Assembly (NCBI GenBank): GCA_033030425.1
Contig: JAUFSD010000007.1
Location: 1,178,001 to 1,242,000 of the forward strand
DNA from: Verpa conica
Lineage: Eukaryota > Ascomycota > Pezizomycetes > Pezizales > Morchellaceae
Length of the DNA: 64,000 nt
Direction: 5' to 3'
In this document: positions 37,784-49,421 of the stretch, piece by piece
Layout of the letters: every line of letters begins with the position of its first letter
Position numbering within the stretch: position 1 is the stretch's first letter
Program-made: the position numbers and the translations under genes
Notes under the pieces: generated by a model
What the model was told of the DNA's origin: nothing
What the model saw: only the letters and a program-made list of their open reading frames with translations
The model's database searches: none

Positions 37784-38188
37784 ATGGGGGTTCCTGTTGA
37801 ACCACCACTCGGTACGTCGAGGGGATTCAAAATACCACATACCAGCCACCATATACCAAGACATTCGAGCTCGAGTCCTGTGGAAAGCATTGTTCACACC
37901 GGGCAAATGACCGCGGCAAATGGTTTTGGTGAATTAAGCGTAGGCTCAGATCATACGGGCTTCTCTGACACCCAGAACTCTGTATTAGCACTAGGGAGTA
38001 TGCAACCTATTCGATCAGAAAACTACATATCCCTTCCGCCAGTCTCAGATCTTATTCCTATTGAAGAAAGTGTGAGGGAAAGCGTACGATCGGCAGCCCT
38101 GCTACTGGAGTCGGGCAAACTTGAAGATGCAGAGACTTTCCTCGAACATGCGACCAAGACCTTACAATGGCTGCGAGGTTGTCGGTGA
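37784..38188 (+). CDS. Small hypothetical protein
   Basis: An open frame of 134 aa. The first 80 residues are Ser/Pro/His-rich and probably disordered. The last 45 (IEESVRESVRSAALLLESGK onward, ending ETFLEHATKTLQWLRGCR) would form a pair of amphipathic helices resembling one TPR-like unit. Amino-acid composition looks protein-like and an in-frame stop lies 27 bases upstream of the ATG. It could also be the last exon of a longer gene, since acceptor-like AGs sit just 5' of the start. I do not recognise the family and assign no function. Confidence 0.5.
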   Translation: MGVPVEPPLGTSRGFKIPHTSHHIPRHSSSSPVESIVHTGQMTAANGFGELSVGSDHTGFSDTQNSVLALGSMQPIRSENYISLPPVSDLIPIEESVRESVRSAALLLESGKLEDAETFLEHATKTLQWLRGCR

Positions 38189-39152
38189 TTGTGCATCGGG
38201 ATCAAAACTACGGTTCCGAGAAGCGTGAGGGTCTCTGATAGTGAATGCAACTGAGGTATATTCTTGATGAATTAACAAAGTCGATTACTGGCTATCATTA
38301 TATTTTTTTATTTGGGTTTGGAAGGAGTTTAGGTCAAAGGAAAACATATACGTTCGCTACACTAGCAGCTTTTCTATTTTATCAAACGAAATGAATGAAG
38401 CCCAAAGTAAACGCTTCAAAATAAACTGTATAGAAATCCACGGCATAGTTGGGTATCTCCAATAAAGTCAATCGATCTTACGAGTGATAATTAGTGAATT
38501 GTATTAAGCAAGAGCCTAAGCGCCGGAAGGCTAGTCCAACTAGCGCGATAAGTATTGATAGGGGTATAGCCCGAAGCGGTTATTTGCGTATAAATACTAT
38601 CAGCTCTACACTACATTTATCCTATGTAGCTTATAGTTAATTTTATAGTGTATAAAATGATTTTCTTAGTAAGTGGTACTTATAAAATTTCCTATTTCTC
38701 GATTCTAGCTTAAGAATATTCAGGTTTAAAAGGTTGCAAGGTCAATTTCAAGCAATGGAGGAGTGACCGAGTGATGGCCTATGAATACTTAAAATAGATG
38801 CATGAATTAATTATAAATACATGAAATTCATAATAGATGATATAAACGTAGTACTTAGCTAATACTAGCTAGATATTTTTATAGATATGGTATTGTATTG
38901 GTAAAACATATTTGATAGGCCCAGGAACCATGACCAGAGGTTTGTAGGCCTTTAGAGGTCTAATTCGTCGTCAGAATACGTATATACAGCTGTTAGTTTA
39001 GGAGCGTAGTAAAGCATACGCGCCAAACACTACGAGCTTAAAATTTGATATAATTGATTATTTGATTGATTTACCGTATAAAGTACAAAAGCAAGAATAA
39101 ATCGGCATTCCCGGCAGAAACATGGATAAAGGCTAGACACCTCACCTCTTAA
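38189..39152. other. Intergenic between convergent genes
   Basis: AT-rich, no coding features; it carries the 3' ends of the small plus-strand gene and the minus-strand permease. Confidence 0.5.
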
Positions 39153-41121
39153 TCAGATTTTTTCGGCTATTTTATCCTCTCGGTACTCGACATCCGGCTT
39201 CTCATCATCTGTGATGTGCTGTTGATTTATCTTCTTCTGGGCACGATGGTGCAAATATTGCCCCAGCATCATCAGTGCCCATGTCAAGATTGAAAAGGTC
39301 ACTGCAAGAATATATCCCTTTCGCCATTTAGGTGCTTCTATAGCTGGGAAAGCTACCAGTGGGATCCAGGCATATATTGCCCATGCCAGGGTCATCATGC
39401 ATCCGATTGTGAGGGCCCGTGCCTCTGCGTCATCTTTCAAGATTACGTTGACCCATGAGAAGAGAATTGGGCTGACTGCAGCTGTAAAGCCAAGCAGGTA
39501 GTAAGAGACGACTATAATTATTTAATTAGTACAATACCAGAAATTATATTCTGTAATAGATGAGGAACATACACTTATGATCATATGGAATATCCCAAAC
39601 TAGAAGTGAGACTAATCCAAAGAGCGTGATCCCTTGGACAATACTAAAGATAGCCCAAATTGGATAGAGCATGCACAAAGAGCTGCAGATAATTGCAGAA
39701 ACAACCGAGACTGCTGCGGCCCCGGTAGGGATATAGTTTATCTGGGGTACTGAGTACGTTCCATGTTTGTTGGTCATATCCTTGAGCCAGAGGCCCATCT
39801 GACCATTCGGATATGAAGAGCTCAAAAAACTAAGCCAAATCATCAGATATTTATCTTGAGAGTATTTTTAAGACGGACCTACAAAATGTATGCGGGAACA
39901 ACTAGCCAGAAATGCCATGTCGTAAGTACCCTCTTAATCATCTTCTTGCTAATCTTTGCACTAGGGGCGACTCCTTCTCTCTCCATACGGCTGATAGCCA
40001 ACTCATATTCTCGTGGGGTAAAAAACCAAGGTTTCCCGGAAGTTGGGAGACCGGGGTATAGCCAAAAGCCCGCTATGGCTATGGGGACAGTAATTATTCC
40101 ATCGATGATAAAGAGCCTATAGATCAATTAATACTTTAGCCTTCTTAGACTCGGTAGACTTTTAATATACCATCTCCATCCTGGCATGCCTCCAACTCCA
40201 CTAAGGCCTTTGTAAGCTGCCCCCTGAAGAAATCCGGAAAACATTTGTCCTAAATTATTCGAGACATACCAAACACCGACCCGCTTAAAGAGCTCGTCAC
40301 TACGGTACCATGATCTAGATATATTCGGATTAGCCTTGAACGGAGGCCAAAATTAAGATGCTAAAAATCAACATACCCTAAGATAAAGTTTGTTCCCGAA
40401 AATGAAGGGCTTTCCAGAGCTCCCAGAAGAAACCGAGTTCCATAGATCTGTTGAGCATTGTTCACACGGCTTTGACAAAACTTCGGAAGATGTTAGAAGA
40501 ATTCTAAAAATCTGGTTTCTGTTGGGCGTAGGCTTACAGTAACAATACCCCACGCAAGCTCACATGAAGGCACAAACCAGCGAGAGATTTTTGGTCGAGA
40601 AAGAGTCATCAATGCTGGGACTTGGAAAATAAGATAACCCATGGTGTAAAATGTATGAAAGAATGAGTATCTATAGTTTTACATTAGCAAGCTGTAGATC
40701 GTGCTGATATATATATGCAAAGTTTAAATACTCATTGGCTTTCAAGTGGAGGTCTTCCTTCATTCCAGAATTATATGCGTTGATGATATTAGATGAATCG
40801 AGGTATTTTAAAAAGACTAGTATAGAATATCAGTGGACCGTGGTCGGCATCCAAGTGCTATAACTTACACAAGAAAGAACAAAACGTTAGCATGCACGCA
40901 TCAAGCTTCCTTAAGAGGCGGCGTTCTTCCGGCGGGTAGTGAACCGGATACCAGTCGAAAATATACATCCATGCCGTCCAAAAAGTGTACTCAGTCTTCT
41001 TTCCAGCCAAACCGTGGGGAACTTGTTTGAGCGTGTTGTCAGTAACATCGATACTCTCAACAATACTGGCTTTGATAGGCCTAGCGTTCAACGTTTCACT
41101 GACTTCGGGCTGAGTGTCCAT
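39153..41121 (-). CDS. MFS permease, allantoate/pantothenate (Dal5/Liz1) type
   Basis: Eight minus-strand exons: 40869-41121, 40732-40816, 40538-40670, 40377-40480, 40171-40314, 39883-40116, 39573-39829 and 39153-39511; 522 aa. The order of segments matches the anion:cation symporter family. It begins with an N-terminal cytosolic [19 protein letters not shown], then [13 protein letters not shown], the family motif [19 protein letters not shown], and GWRWLFIIDG before the central loop. Six C-terminal helices follow, then a charged cytosolic tail. About 12 membrane spans are expected at the plasma membrane. Family members carry allantoate, pantothenate, biotin or nicotinate with protons; the [10 protein letters not shown] and W-YP features favour the Liz1/Fen2/Vht1 branch, but the substrate is not proven. 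The introns are short, the third using an internal TTCTAACATC branch site. Confidence 0.9.
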
Positions 41122-43921
41122 GTTGATCTATTATAATATTCGCCGGCTTCAAACGAGATCTAATTACTGTTCGTTATGTAGAGGTTGCCTAGGACAAAAA
41201 TCAAAGAGAAGAAGTTGACGGAAAGTAGGACACAATCAATCAATCAATATATATATATATATATTCAACCAGATAAAATCACATAGTTATGCATAAGCCA
41301 CACACGGTTTGTTTGCCAAGGGTAAGTGTTATAGTAACACCCTCTTTCTCCACATCTCGCCCCATGGGAAAAAGGCCCGAGATCATAGGGAAGCGGGGTA
41401 GGGAAACTAATCTAGAAGAAGCCCTCCGAGGCAGCCAGAAGGGGCGGAAATCTAAGGTTTTGTCCACTTGCGGCAGTGGTGGTGTAGCTACAGGGGCTTT
41501 CAATGTTTCTCAGGGACAATTGCCGGACCGCTGCTGGCCATGGCTGTGGGGATCACGCTAAGACCCACGGAGCAACCCCGGGGGCTCCTCCGGTGCCCGT
41601 AGTTCGCTACAGTAACGGGAATGAGATACAAGCTTACCGTAGTCGTCTATATGTACGGTAAGGCAATTTATAAGCATTCATTCTTTTTACTCTCCTCACC
41701 CTAGCTAGACTTGGAAATGGCGTCTGATTGGTTGAGTTATTGGTACTACATGCATGGCTATTTCCTAAGATTACGGGAAAGCTGTGGCTACCCAGCTATA
41801 TGACAATATTAACGATAAGAAATTAACATAAATATAATACTGTGAAGCTGACTAGGTAGATTGATAGGGTCCTAGGCCTAAAATAAGTTGACTTATCGAA
41901 TATGTCTCGACAGCTGTAATTTCCACGAATTATCATACTAGTATTGTAGAAGGAGCTTCGAGGCAATACAATTGTCTCATCTTTGGCCTAGCTAGATTTT
42001 CTATATGTACACTTACATATACTGATAGCCTATGTACATGGTGCTGGAAAATGATTCACATTTCGACCTCGCAACTTAGCACCTAAACACCTGCATTTTG
42101 TCACAACACAACATTCAAAATAATCATAGATTCGATGGTAGATTTCTTCTATTGAAATATAGAATGTGGTATCTGATCTTTCTTTGTGAAAAATACCACT
42201 AAGTGAAAACTAGCTAGCTAGCACTAGGCCGGCCAGGGGCACAATTCACTATAATAAAGTGCTAGTATATTAAGTAATTATAAGGATACTACAGCTTTCT
42301 TGGCAGGTTCAAGGTCCGCACATGGTAATTGATCTTGTAAAATTCTGTCATATCAATTGATCATGCGGTTGTTGGGAATTGTTATTGTGTTTGGGAATGT
42401 ACATCATTTCCTGCACCCCATGCACATTAAAAAATGGTTGATGCACCACCCGGATATATCGAATGGAAAGGAAATACTCTAGGAGTTAAATACCTAGGCT
42501 TCGATTCATGCACTTCAGCAGCCAATAGAATATTACCTCTCTCTTTCAGGAAATAAATATAATCTAAGTGGCTAGATTATCTCTCGGGGTTTAACTTCTA
42601 GCTCGGCATTATTTAATCTCGAATTTTTTCGTGTCCACATACATGGCTCAGAAGATAAGAGAACGGATGAGAAGATTCATCATACTCTCGTGCGCTTTTT
42701 CTATAAAAATCTGACAAATAATTACTTACCCAGCTGCAGGCGTGTTAGGGCCTTTCGAGATGTAAATCGAGCTACAGCTAATTTATTATATTAGGAATCA
42801 AGAGCAAAGTTATAAAAGGACTATATATAACGATGCCGAAGAACAAAAGGATAGAAACATTAAGCAGGAGGACTCTACGAGGAAAAATATGAGTAGCTGA
42901 AAGTTGAAGAAACGGTTTTTGTTTACTCTTTTTAATTTTATAGTTACACTTAGGATGAGACAGGCTAGATCTGGGTGATATCAGCAGTCGAGTGAGGCTT
43001 TCTTTTGCATTTGCATTTGTATTTTTTTTTACCGTTTGGTGTGATTATAGTCTTAGAGCTTCATGTATTATGATTAATGAATTAATCAGCGGTACAGGAG
43101 ACACATTATCGGTTTATCGGTGCTTTAGTATGAATACGTAAATCGGTCAAAGATTAATTTACTACCAGAGGCAAATTAAAGATTTAGGACTGAGGGTATA
43201 GGTTCTAATTTCCAGCAGTTCTAAACTTGAATTAGCCACTGGCAGTAAGATTAAGTTTTAGCTGACTTGCGCTTCAATATCTGATCTACATGTAGTTGTT
43301 GATACTAGCTACCGGTACTATCTCACTATATGCTTGTACAAGGATCTCTTCAATGCCCAGTTCGGCCCATAGTTACATATACATATGCCTTATCTAGATT
43401 TTAGCCTGATTCTGCTAATTCTGGTTGTACATTTTCTAAGCCTTGTAAAGGATATCACGTAAGGGAATCGGCCACCAGGAGTGGGACTAGATTTTTCCTG
43501 CATTAGCGGCTAGGAATATATTCTAATACTATCATACCATCCATCTGAAACTGTAGTTTTTTCTTGTTAGTTCATTTGTTAGTTATATATATATATGCAA
43601 CTTGCACGTATTACATAAATATATCTACCCTGACTATTAGCTTACTGAGAGAAGGGGCAAGCTTTTCTGGCGCGCGGCTTAGTAAGAGCCTAATATTACT
43701 GTTCTTATTGGTGATTGTAGGATCTTTATATGAATATACGTGTAGAGATTATTATTTTATCTTAATAGCCAGATGTAATTTGTATTCAACTCCAAGAATA
43801 TATGTGCATAAACCTAACCCTGATTACATAAAGGTTGTCTGGTGTAAAACAAGGGTTGGGCAATCAATATCCCCAAGCCTAGTACTGCTAAGCACACTAC
43901 TATCCATATCTTGACTTAAGA
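41122..43921. other. Intergenic, no gene recognised
   Basis: A 2.8-kb AT-rich spacer with an (AT)n run near 41250. A GC-rich hairpin at 41569-41588 (GGAGC...GCTCC with a CCCC/GGGG core) stands out. A 116-codon hydrophobic frame at 43564-43914 looks like AT-rich chance. Confidence 0.5.
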
Positions 43922-44951
43922 ATGTTTCGCTCTCGAACCTTTATCCGCGCTTTATCTTCCTTCAAAGGTGTCGGTGCTCAAGGCTACTCATTTCCCACAA
44001 CATCCAATATTATCACCTCCCCATTCTATAAACTAGCATCAGGCCGCACGCGCCCCGTCCCCCCAACCTTTGAGACTCCTACCGAAGAAAGATTGTATCG
44101 GAAAGAACATCTGGCTGCTGTTTTTCGGGTATTGGCAAAGCATGGATACGGTGAAGGTATTGCCGGACACTGTAGCATAAGGGATACAGTGAAATCAGAT
44201 TGTTTCTGGTATGTAGAACCCTTAATTGTATTTAGTTTAGGATTAATGGTAAAAGGGTGAATCCGTGGACAAAATCATTTTCACGAATGAAAGCTTCAGA
44301 TCTAGTGCTTGTTAATCATGCGGGAGAGGTGGTAGAGGGCGACCGGCCAGTGTGAGTCATTGAGCTCATGTTTGTGCACCAAAGCAAACGTTGAATAACA
44401 CTTTTAGAGATGCGTCTGCGGTGTCGGTTCATTCGGCACTTCATGAATCAAACCCTTTAATCACCGGAATTGTGCATGTTCATGGCCCGTACTCTAAGGC
44501 ATTCAGTGCTCTTGGCCGCTCGCTCGATATGATAAACCAAGACAGTTGCATATTCCATAACTCGCACGTCCTTATTCCCTTCGGCGGGCTCATTCAAGGT
44601 CGAGATGAAGGAACTCGAATCGCTAGACTCCTTTGTGAGAGTAATGAAATTAAGAAAATAGCAGTACTAGAAAACCATGGAGCACTCGCAGTTGGGCAGT
44701 CGAGTATTGATGAGGCCGCATGGTGGTTTTTGAGTTTCGAGATTTGTTGCCGGGCACAGCTTCTGTTTGATAGTGCTGTGGGGAGAAACCAGACCGGGAA
44801 AATACCTGAAGAGTCAAGGGTTAGAATTATTGGGGAGGCGGAGCGAGAGTTTACGAAGCATGAAATGGGATCACCAGAGGTTGGATGGCTGAGCTTTTCA
44901 CCATATTATGAAGAGCTAGAATGGGAGAGTCAGGGTGACTTTAAGAGTTGA
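43922..44951 (+). CDS. Class II aldolase/adducin family protein
   Basis: Three exons, 43922-44208, 44256-44351 and 44408-44951 (308 aa). Motifs of the fuculose-aldolase fold are visible: HGYGEGIAGHCSIRD, DLVLVNHAGEVVEGDRPV, the metal-binding HVHGPYSKAFSALGR and the conserved LENHGALAVGQSS. Bacterial relatives are Zn-dependent aldolases acting on fuculose-, rhamnulose- or ribulose-phosphates. Fungal homologues are mostly uncharacterised, so substrate and reaction remain open. The N-terminus (MFRSRTFIRALSSFKGVGAQ) is basic and could direct the protein to mitochondria. The third exon begins at the ACTTTTAG acceptor; the only other reading introduces a stop. It is convergent with the TPT-DUF3431 gene. 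Confidence 0.88.
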
Positions 44952-45386
44952 TAGGTGGGTAAGAGGTAGACTCAAGATTTATGTCCACGGACGCTTTGTT
45001 AGCATAACGACCGGATGGGCGGGGCAATAATATATTTAAGAGGGATATAATTTAAGACCAGTCGTGTGCTTGCTTACTGCTTAAAAGGAAAAGAAATGGA
45101 TAAAAGAGGCAATAGTTACTCTCGTCAAGTCATATCACACGATACATAAAATGTTAAAAAAAAAAGCTCACAAAAATACAAAGAGCTGATCTAATAATAA
45201 AAAGCCATCCCAAGATAGTCTAAAGCCCACTATCTCATGCTTTACTAAAACATGGCAATATAAGCTGAAGTCCAATATATTTACATGTACGTACTAAGGG
45301 GGTTTTAAAAGAAAACATCTAATAACTAGAGAAACAAGAAACAAGAAACCTGAACGCCGTATAATCCCGTTTTTGGAACCGCCTAA
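44952..45386. other. Short intergenic between convergent genes
   Basis: A 435-bp 3'-3' spacer with one TACATGTA (45282); no genes. Confidence 0.6.
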
Positions 45387-47667
45387 CTAATCAATACACT
45401 GACACTTGTCATCTGGATCATCTGGATTTCTCTTTGTATCGAGCGTAGGGCAAGTAATTGACAGCTTAGGGTCAGAGCACTGAAAGAGGATCATCCAGCT
45501 CCGCTCCAGAGTGTGTCCAAAGTATGGATTATCAGGTCTATCGTTGAATCTATCCTTTTTTGAGTCTGCATGAATCCAGTGCTCATTATCACTTTCCAGA
45601 AGCATCTGAACATGTTCATAGACATGCTTCTTAGTAGATCGAATACGGCCCGCCGAAACGATCATCTGCCCGCCGTAAGATACAAGGATCCCAGAGTTAG
45701 GGCAGAGTTCACCATGAACTGCAGACCAGACTTCAGGAACCCGGAACCAGCTGTCTTCGCCACCCCAGGAATCTTTGCATTCACTACATTCACAGGAGCT
45801 TTGACCAAAACCGAGAGAGAGCGCACCAGTTGTTGGGACGAAGTAGTCGGTGATCCTATTTTTGAATTTCTGAAAGAGGTGCATGTCGCCTTGGAGGAAT
45901 AAAGTGTGGGCTGCAAAGTTGTCCCACTCGTTAATAATATGGAAAAGATAGGTTCCCCCTTCGCGGCCTCTATTTGGGATTATTTTCACAACGTCTGCCC
46001 CAATTTTCTTTTTTATTGAGTCTAGGTCTGCTTCTTGGTCTTTGACGTATATGATAACATTTGGGTCGAGACCCTGGAGTGGCGCGAGGTTTTTGATTTC
46101 TTGGATTTGCTGAGCCATCGTCGTTTGGTTCTCCCTATACATGCTGATGACAATATCAAATTTCCGTTTTGGAATAAATATGGTCGCGCTAGGATCGGTA
46201 TTTTCGAAATAAACGGGCATTGAACCGTGGATGGTCTTGACTGTTTCGCTCACAGTCATTCCGCTATACAGCCTCCCAACTGTCAACAACACGAACGTGA
46301 TCCCTGCACCTGCGACAATCTTCCTCGGTACCAGATTCCTAAGGCTAGAACCAGTCCCTCGTAGCTGAGAGCAGTGCTCTCGAACCTTCTCAGCTCCCAA
46401 TTTGAAGTACACAAGACCAGCCAATGCAAGGCAATAACCGGATAACTGAATTGCTGTAACGGGGGTTCCCCAGATAAGAATAGATGCGCACACAAGAATA
46501 ATATCTTTGAGAACACCACAGAGCGTAAGCACGAGGGATGAGGTTTTCCCAATCTATATTACATTAGTATCTGAGACATATATGATCTAAGGTATTGAGA
46601 TTACCAAAAATACGACTGATACGTTTAAACAGAACGCAACCAGTGCATTCAAGATAAACACTACTGGGCCGACACGAGTGAGGTCGGCTATGGTCAAGGT
46701 AGGACTCTCGAATATCAGGAACATTATAAAATTCATAGCGGCACAAATAGGCGCGAAGTAGTAGAGTGAGACTAAGGGGTCCATTTTGTACTGGGTGGAG
46801 GAGAGCAAGCGCTGGACCATTACAAGTCTGATCGCTTCGAATATAATGCCGCAAACCTGATAGACGAAACCTGTAGGAACGAATAGGATCTCCCCGTAAG
46901 AGGCAATTACAACACCGAAAACGATGAATGAGACATTTCTCAAGGTCCGGAGGTTTGGTTTCTCAACTGCCAAACCCCAGCCTGAGAGAAGAACTGCGAC
47001 AGGAGTTGTTGCCTAATATTCAGAACTCATTAGCTTCAGTGATACCACGAAAATATAGGAAATACCAAGTACCTTTAACATCTGAATGAATGATACGCTC
47101 AAGTACAAATAAGCCTTATTCCCACAGACTAAACTCAAACTGAAGAATAACCCGATAGGAACGATAGCCCTGAGATAGACCTTCCCAGTCATCTTGACAG
47201 TTTTACGGCCATCGAGCAGGGTGCTTGTTCTCGCTAGCACTTGTGTTGCAATAGATGAGAATATAAGATGCCATGTCGTGAGAAAGATAGCTATCTTAAA
47301 GTTAGTTTATGCGCAGGCCAGATAACCGGAGGATAGCTATAGAGTCGTACGAAATTCTAGAGGCCCAGATCAGGTTAGAAAATACTTTCTCAAGTAAGAT
47401 TTGGAGTACCACTGTAGGAGCAACTTACGAAAGTTAGTGGTCTTTGGATCAAGGATCCATTTATTGAATAGGATAACAGCAGAACTCAGCGAGATCCATA
47501 CACTGCCACAAGCCACATGATGTTAGAAACCACTATTGTTACACCAGAGGATTGGAATGAACCCACACTACGTAGACAGCTGGGTGGATTCTACTTTGTG
47601 TAGGAAGCGCTGACACCTCAATACTCGTTGTGGGTAACTCCGAGGTTTGATCGTTACTAGCACCCAT
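45387..47667 (-). CDS. Triose-phosphate-transporter family protein fused to a DUF3431 domain
   Basis: Five minus-strand exons: 47567-47667, 47429-47502, 47073-47290, 46605-47012 and 45387-46553 (655 aa). Residues about 25-325 are a TPT/nucleotide-sugar transporter domain: WISLSSAVILFNKWILDPKT, FLTTWHLIFSSIATQVLART, SFIQMLKATTPVAVLLSGWG, and IGKTSSLVLTLCGVLKDIIL. An extra hydrophobic segment lies at about 345-364 (GITFVLLTVGRLYSG). From about 398 the DUF3431 domain begins (KFDIVISMYREN), with NRGREGGTYL, FLQGDMH, a Cys cluster CECSEC, YGGQMIVSAGRI and YFGHTLERSW. Both domains lie in the same 1.17-kb last exon without a stop, so the fusion is not an annotation artefact. Golgi residence is likely for TPT proteins; DUF3431 is of unknown function with a glycosyltransferase-like look. 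Confidence 0.88.
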
Positions 47668-49054
47668 CGCGGGCTAGGCGCGAGGAAATAAATAAGAGAA
47701 ACAAAAAGAAACAAAAAGACTACAAAATGTACAATGTAGCGAAAGGACGAACAGAAAGTTTGCTCAACAGCGAACCACAAACTTCAGAAAAGAGGACAGA
47801 AAGGAGGAGAAAGAGAGGGATGAGGTATTTTTGAAGCTAGAAGCCACTCCTCCTTCCCCTGGAACTCCTTTCCTTTATCTACCAACCCCGGAGACGGAGT
47901 GGAGGCAGCAGGTTCCGGACCTGACTTTTGAACCGTTTTTCTTGCCGATCTCTGTCCAGCGTTTCTTGAAAGCTTATGTAGGTTACGCGGTTTCACTAGG
48001 AGAGTTTCATACACATTCCGCTCTTGGTCGTCGATCAAAAGTGCATGCGCATCACTTGTATCAATCCGAAACGGCCGAATAAAATATAGTCCGAAAGGAG
48101 AATAGCCTGGCTACATGCAGGTATCTTGGAGTGTCATAGGCGGTTGGAGCATTCCGAGATTTACGCATCCAGAGGTAATTAGCCCTATGATGGGATTAGA
48201 AGTTCCCTTGGCAGCGTGCGACGGGCCCTGAAGGAAACGCGCGTTTACGCCTCTCATTTCATGCAACCCTTGCCCATTAGATTCCAAGACCCCTGTTCCT
48301 GGCCCCTATAGACCCTCCCGCTAAACAAAGCGTGTAGTAACGATTAGATGATCGAGTGACAAACTATGACCATATATTTGTAGGCATCGGTCTCAGGCTA
48401 GCTAGCTACATAGCTAGGGAGAGTGAGGGTAAAGAATGAAGGAGCTACAACAGACATCATGACATAATAATACAGGGTCTACGCTAATCTCATTACATAG
48501 CGACCAACAACCCACCCACAATGTCCACGCAAGCTGGCTTGAGGCTAGTACCCAGGACCTCGATTTCGGACGGATACTATGAAAATTCACGAGGGAGTAT
48601 CCCGAAGCATCTATTAATTCACCTATAGTCGTGTTTATTGTACCAATCACAAATTTGACTTCTCAGATGCTAGAATTCCCTGGTAAAAGAATAGAGCGTT
48701 AATTGTCTTGACGGAGATCCAATGTGTAGGATAAAATACTGGCCGTGCTATATATTGGAAGTTTCTAGGCGTATAAGAGTTTTACCATAGCCAATTGTGT
48801 GGACCTCCAGCTTTGAATTTTCTGGGTTGGAGGCTGAGAAGTTAGTGGAGATAATACTGAGACTGAGACTGAGACTGAGACTTTTGACCTTAAGTGAATC
48901 ATAAGGGTACGTACATAGGCGCTACGAGTGTAGAAATGTATTGCGCCTAAATAATAATCCTCTTTTATTTTTTAGAATCTAGAGGTAGCTATTCGCTTAA
49001 TCGAAAGTGGGTACATTTAATTGAAGATAATCAAATATTAGGAAGCTTACATGT
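47668..49054. other. Intergenic, no gene recognised
   Basis: Upstream region of the TPT-DUF3431 gene; a CTGAGA hexamer array lies at 48857-48882. No coding features were recognised. Confidence 0.5.
48857..48882. repeat. (CTGAGA)n hexanucleotide microsatellite
   Basis: About four perfect copies of CTGAGA in tandem; no associated gene. Confidence 0.8.
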
Positions 49055-49421
49055 ATATATATGTTCTGGGACGTGCCTATCGGGGGATGTCCCCTATATG
49101 GCCCAGTCTACGTTCCCTAATGGGCAACAACGTACAAAAAACCCTGGCTACAAAAAAAACACTCAGAACAAAGCTTCCAGCCTCCTACAAGTTTAATAAA
49201 GCATAGTATAAAATCAAAAAAAATCTCAAATATAGTTCAAAATAGATTCATATTTTCTATCTATTATTCTTATTCTTTTGAGTGTACCTGTATTAATTAG
49301 GCTATACTTTGTTGGCCCGCCCATGGGTGTCCCTCCAACGGGTAGGACACCTAACAGATTGCCCGCTAAGGGGACGTCCCCCCAACGGGCACGTCCCCCC
49401 AATGGGCCAGAACATATATAT
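49055..49421. mobile_element. MITE-like non-autonomous element
   Basis: A 15-bp perfect terminal inverted repeat (ATATATATGTTCTGG at 49055-49069, its complement at 49407-49421) bounds a 367-bp AT-rich core. Next to each terminus lie related GACGTGCC / GGGGGA-GTCCCC blocks; on the right side CCAACGGGCACGTCCCCC-like units repeat two or three times. There is no transposase. Part of the TIR is an AT run, so only TGTTCTGG is informative, and the target-site duplication is obscured. Confidence 0.45.

Noticed and set aside
43564..43914. 116-codon hydrophobic open frame upstream of the class II aldolase gene
   Set aside because: AT-rich codons give Ile/Leu/Tyr-rich chance proteins; no ATG-supported start, no domain and no splice partner.
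47784..48082. Overlapping open frames on both strands near 47.8-48.1 kb
   Set aside because: They mirror each other, lack domains and sit in the promoter of the TPT-DUF3431 gene.
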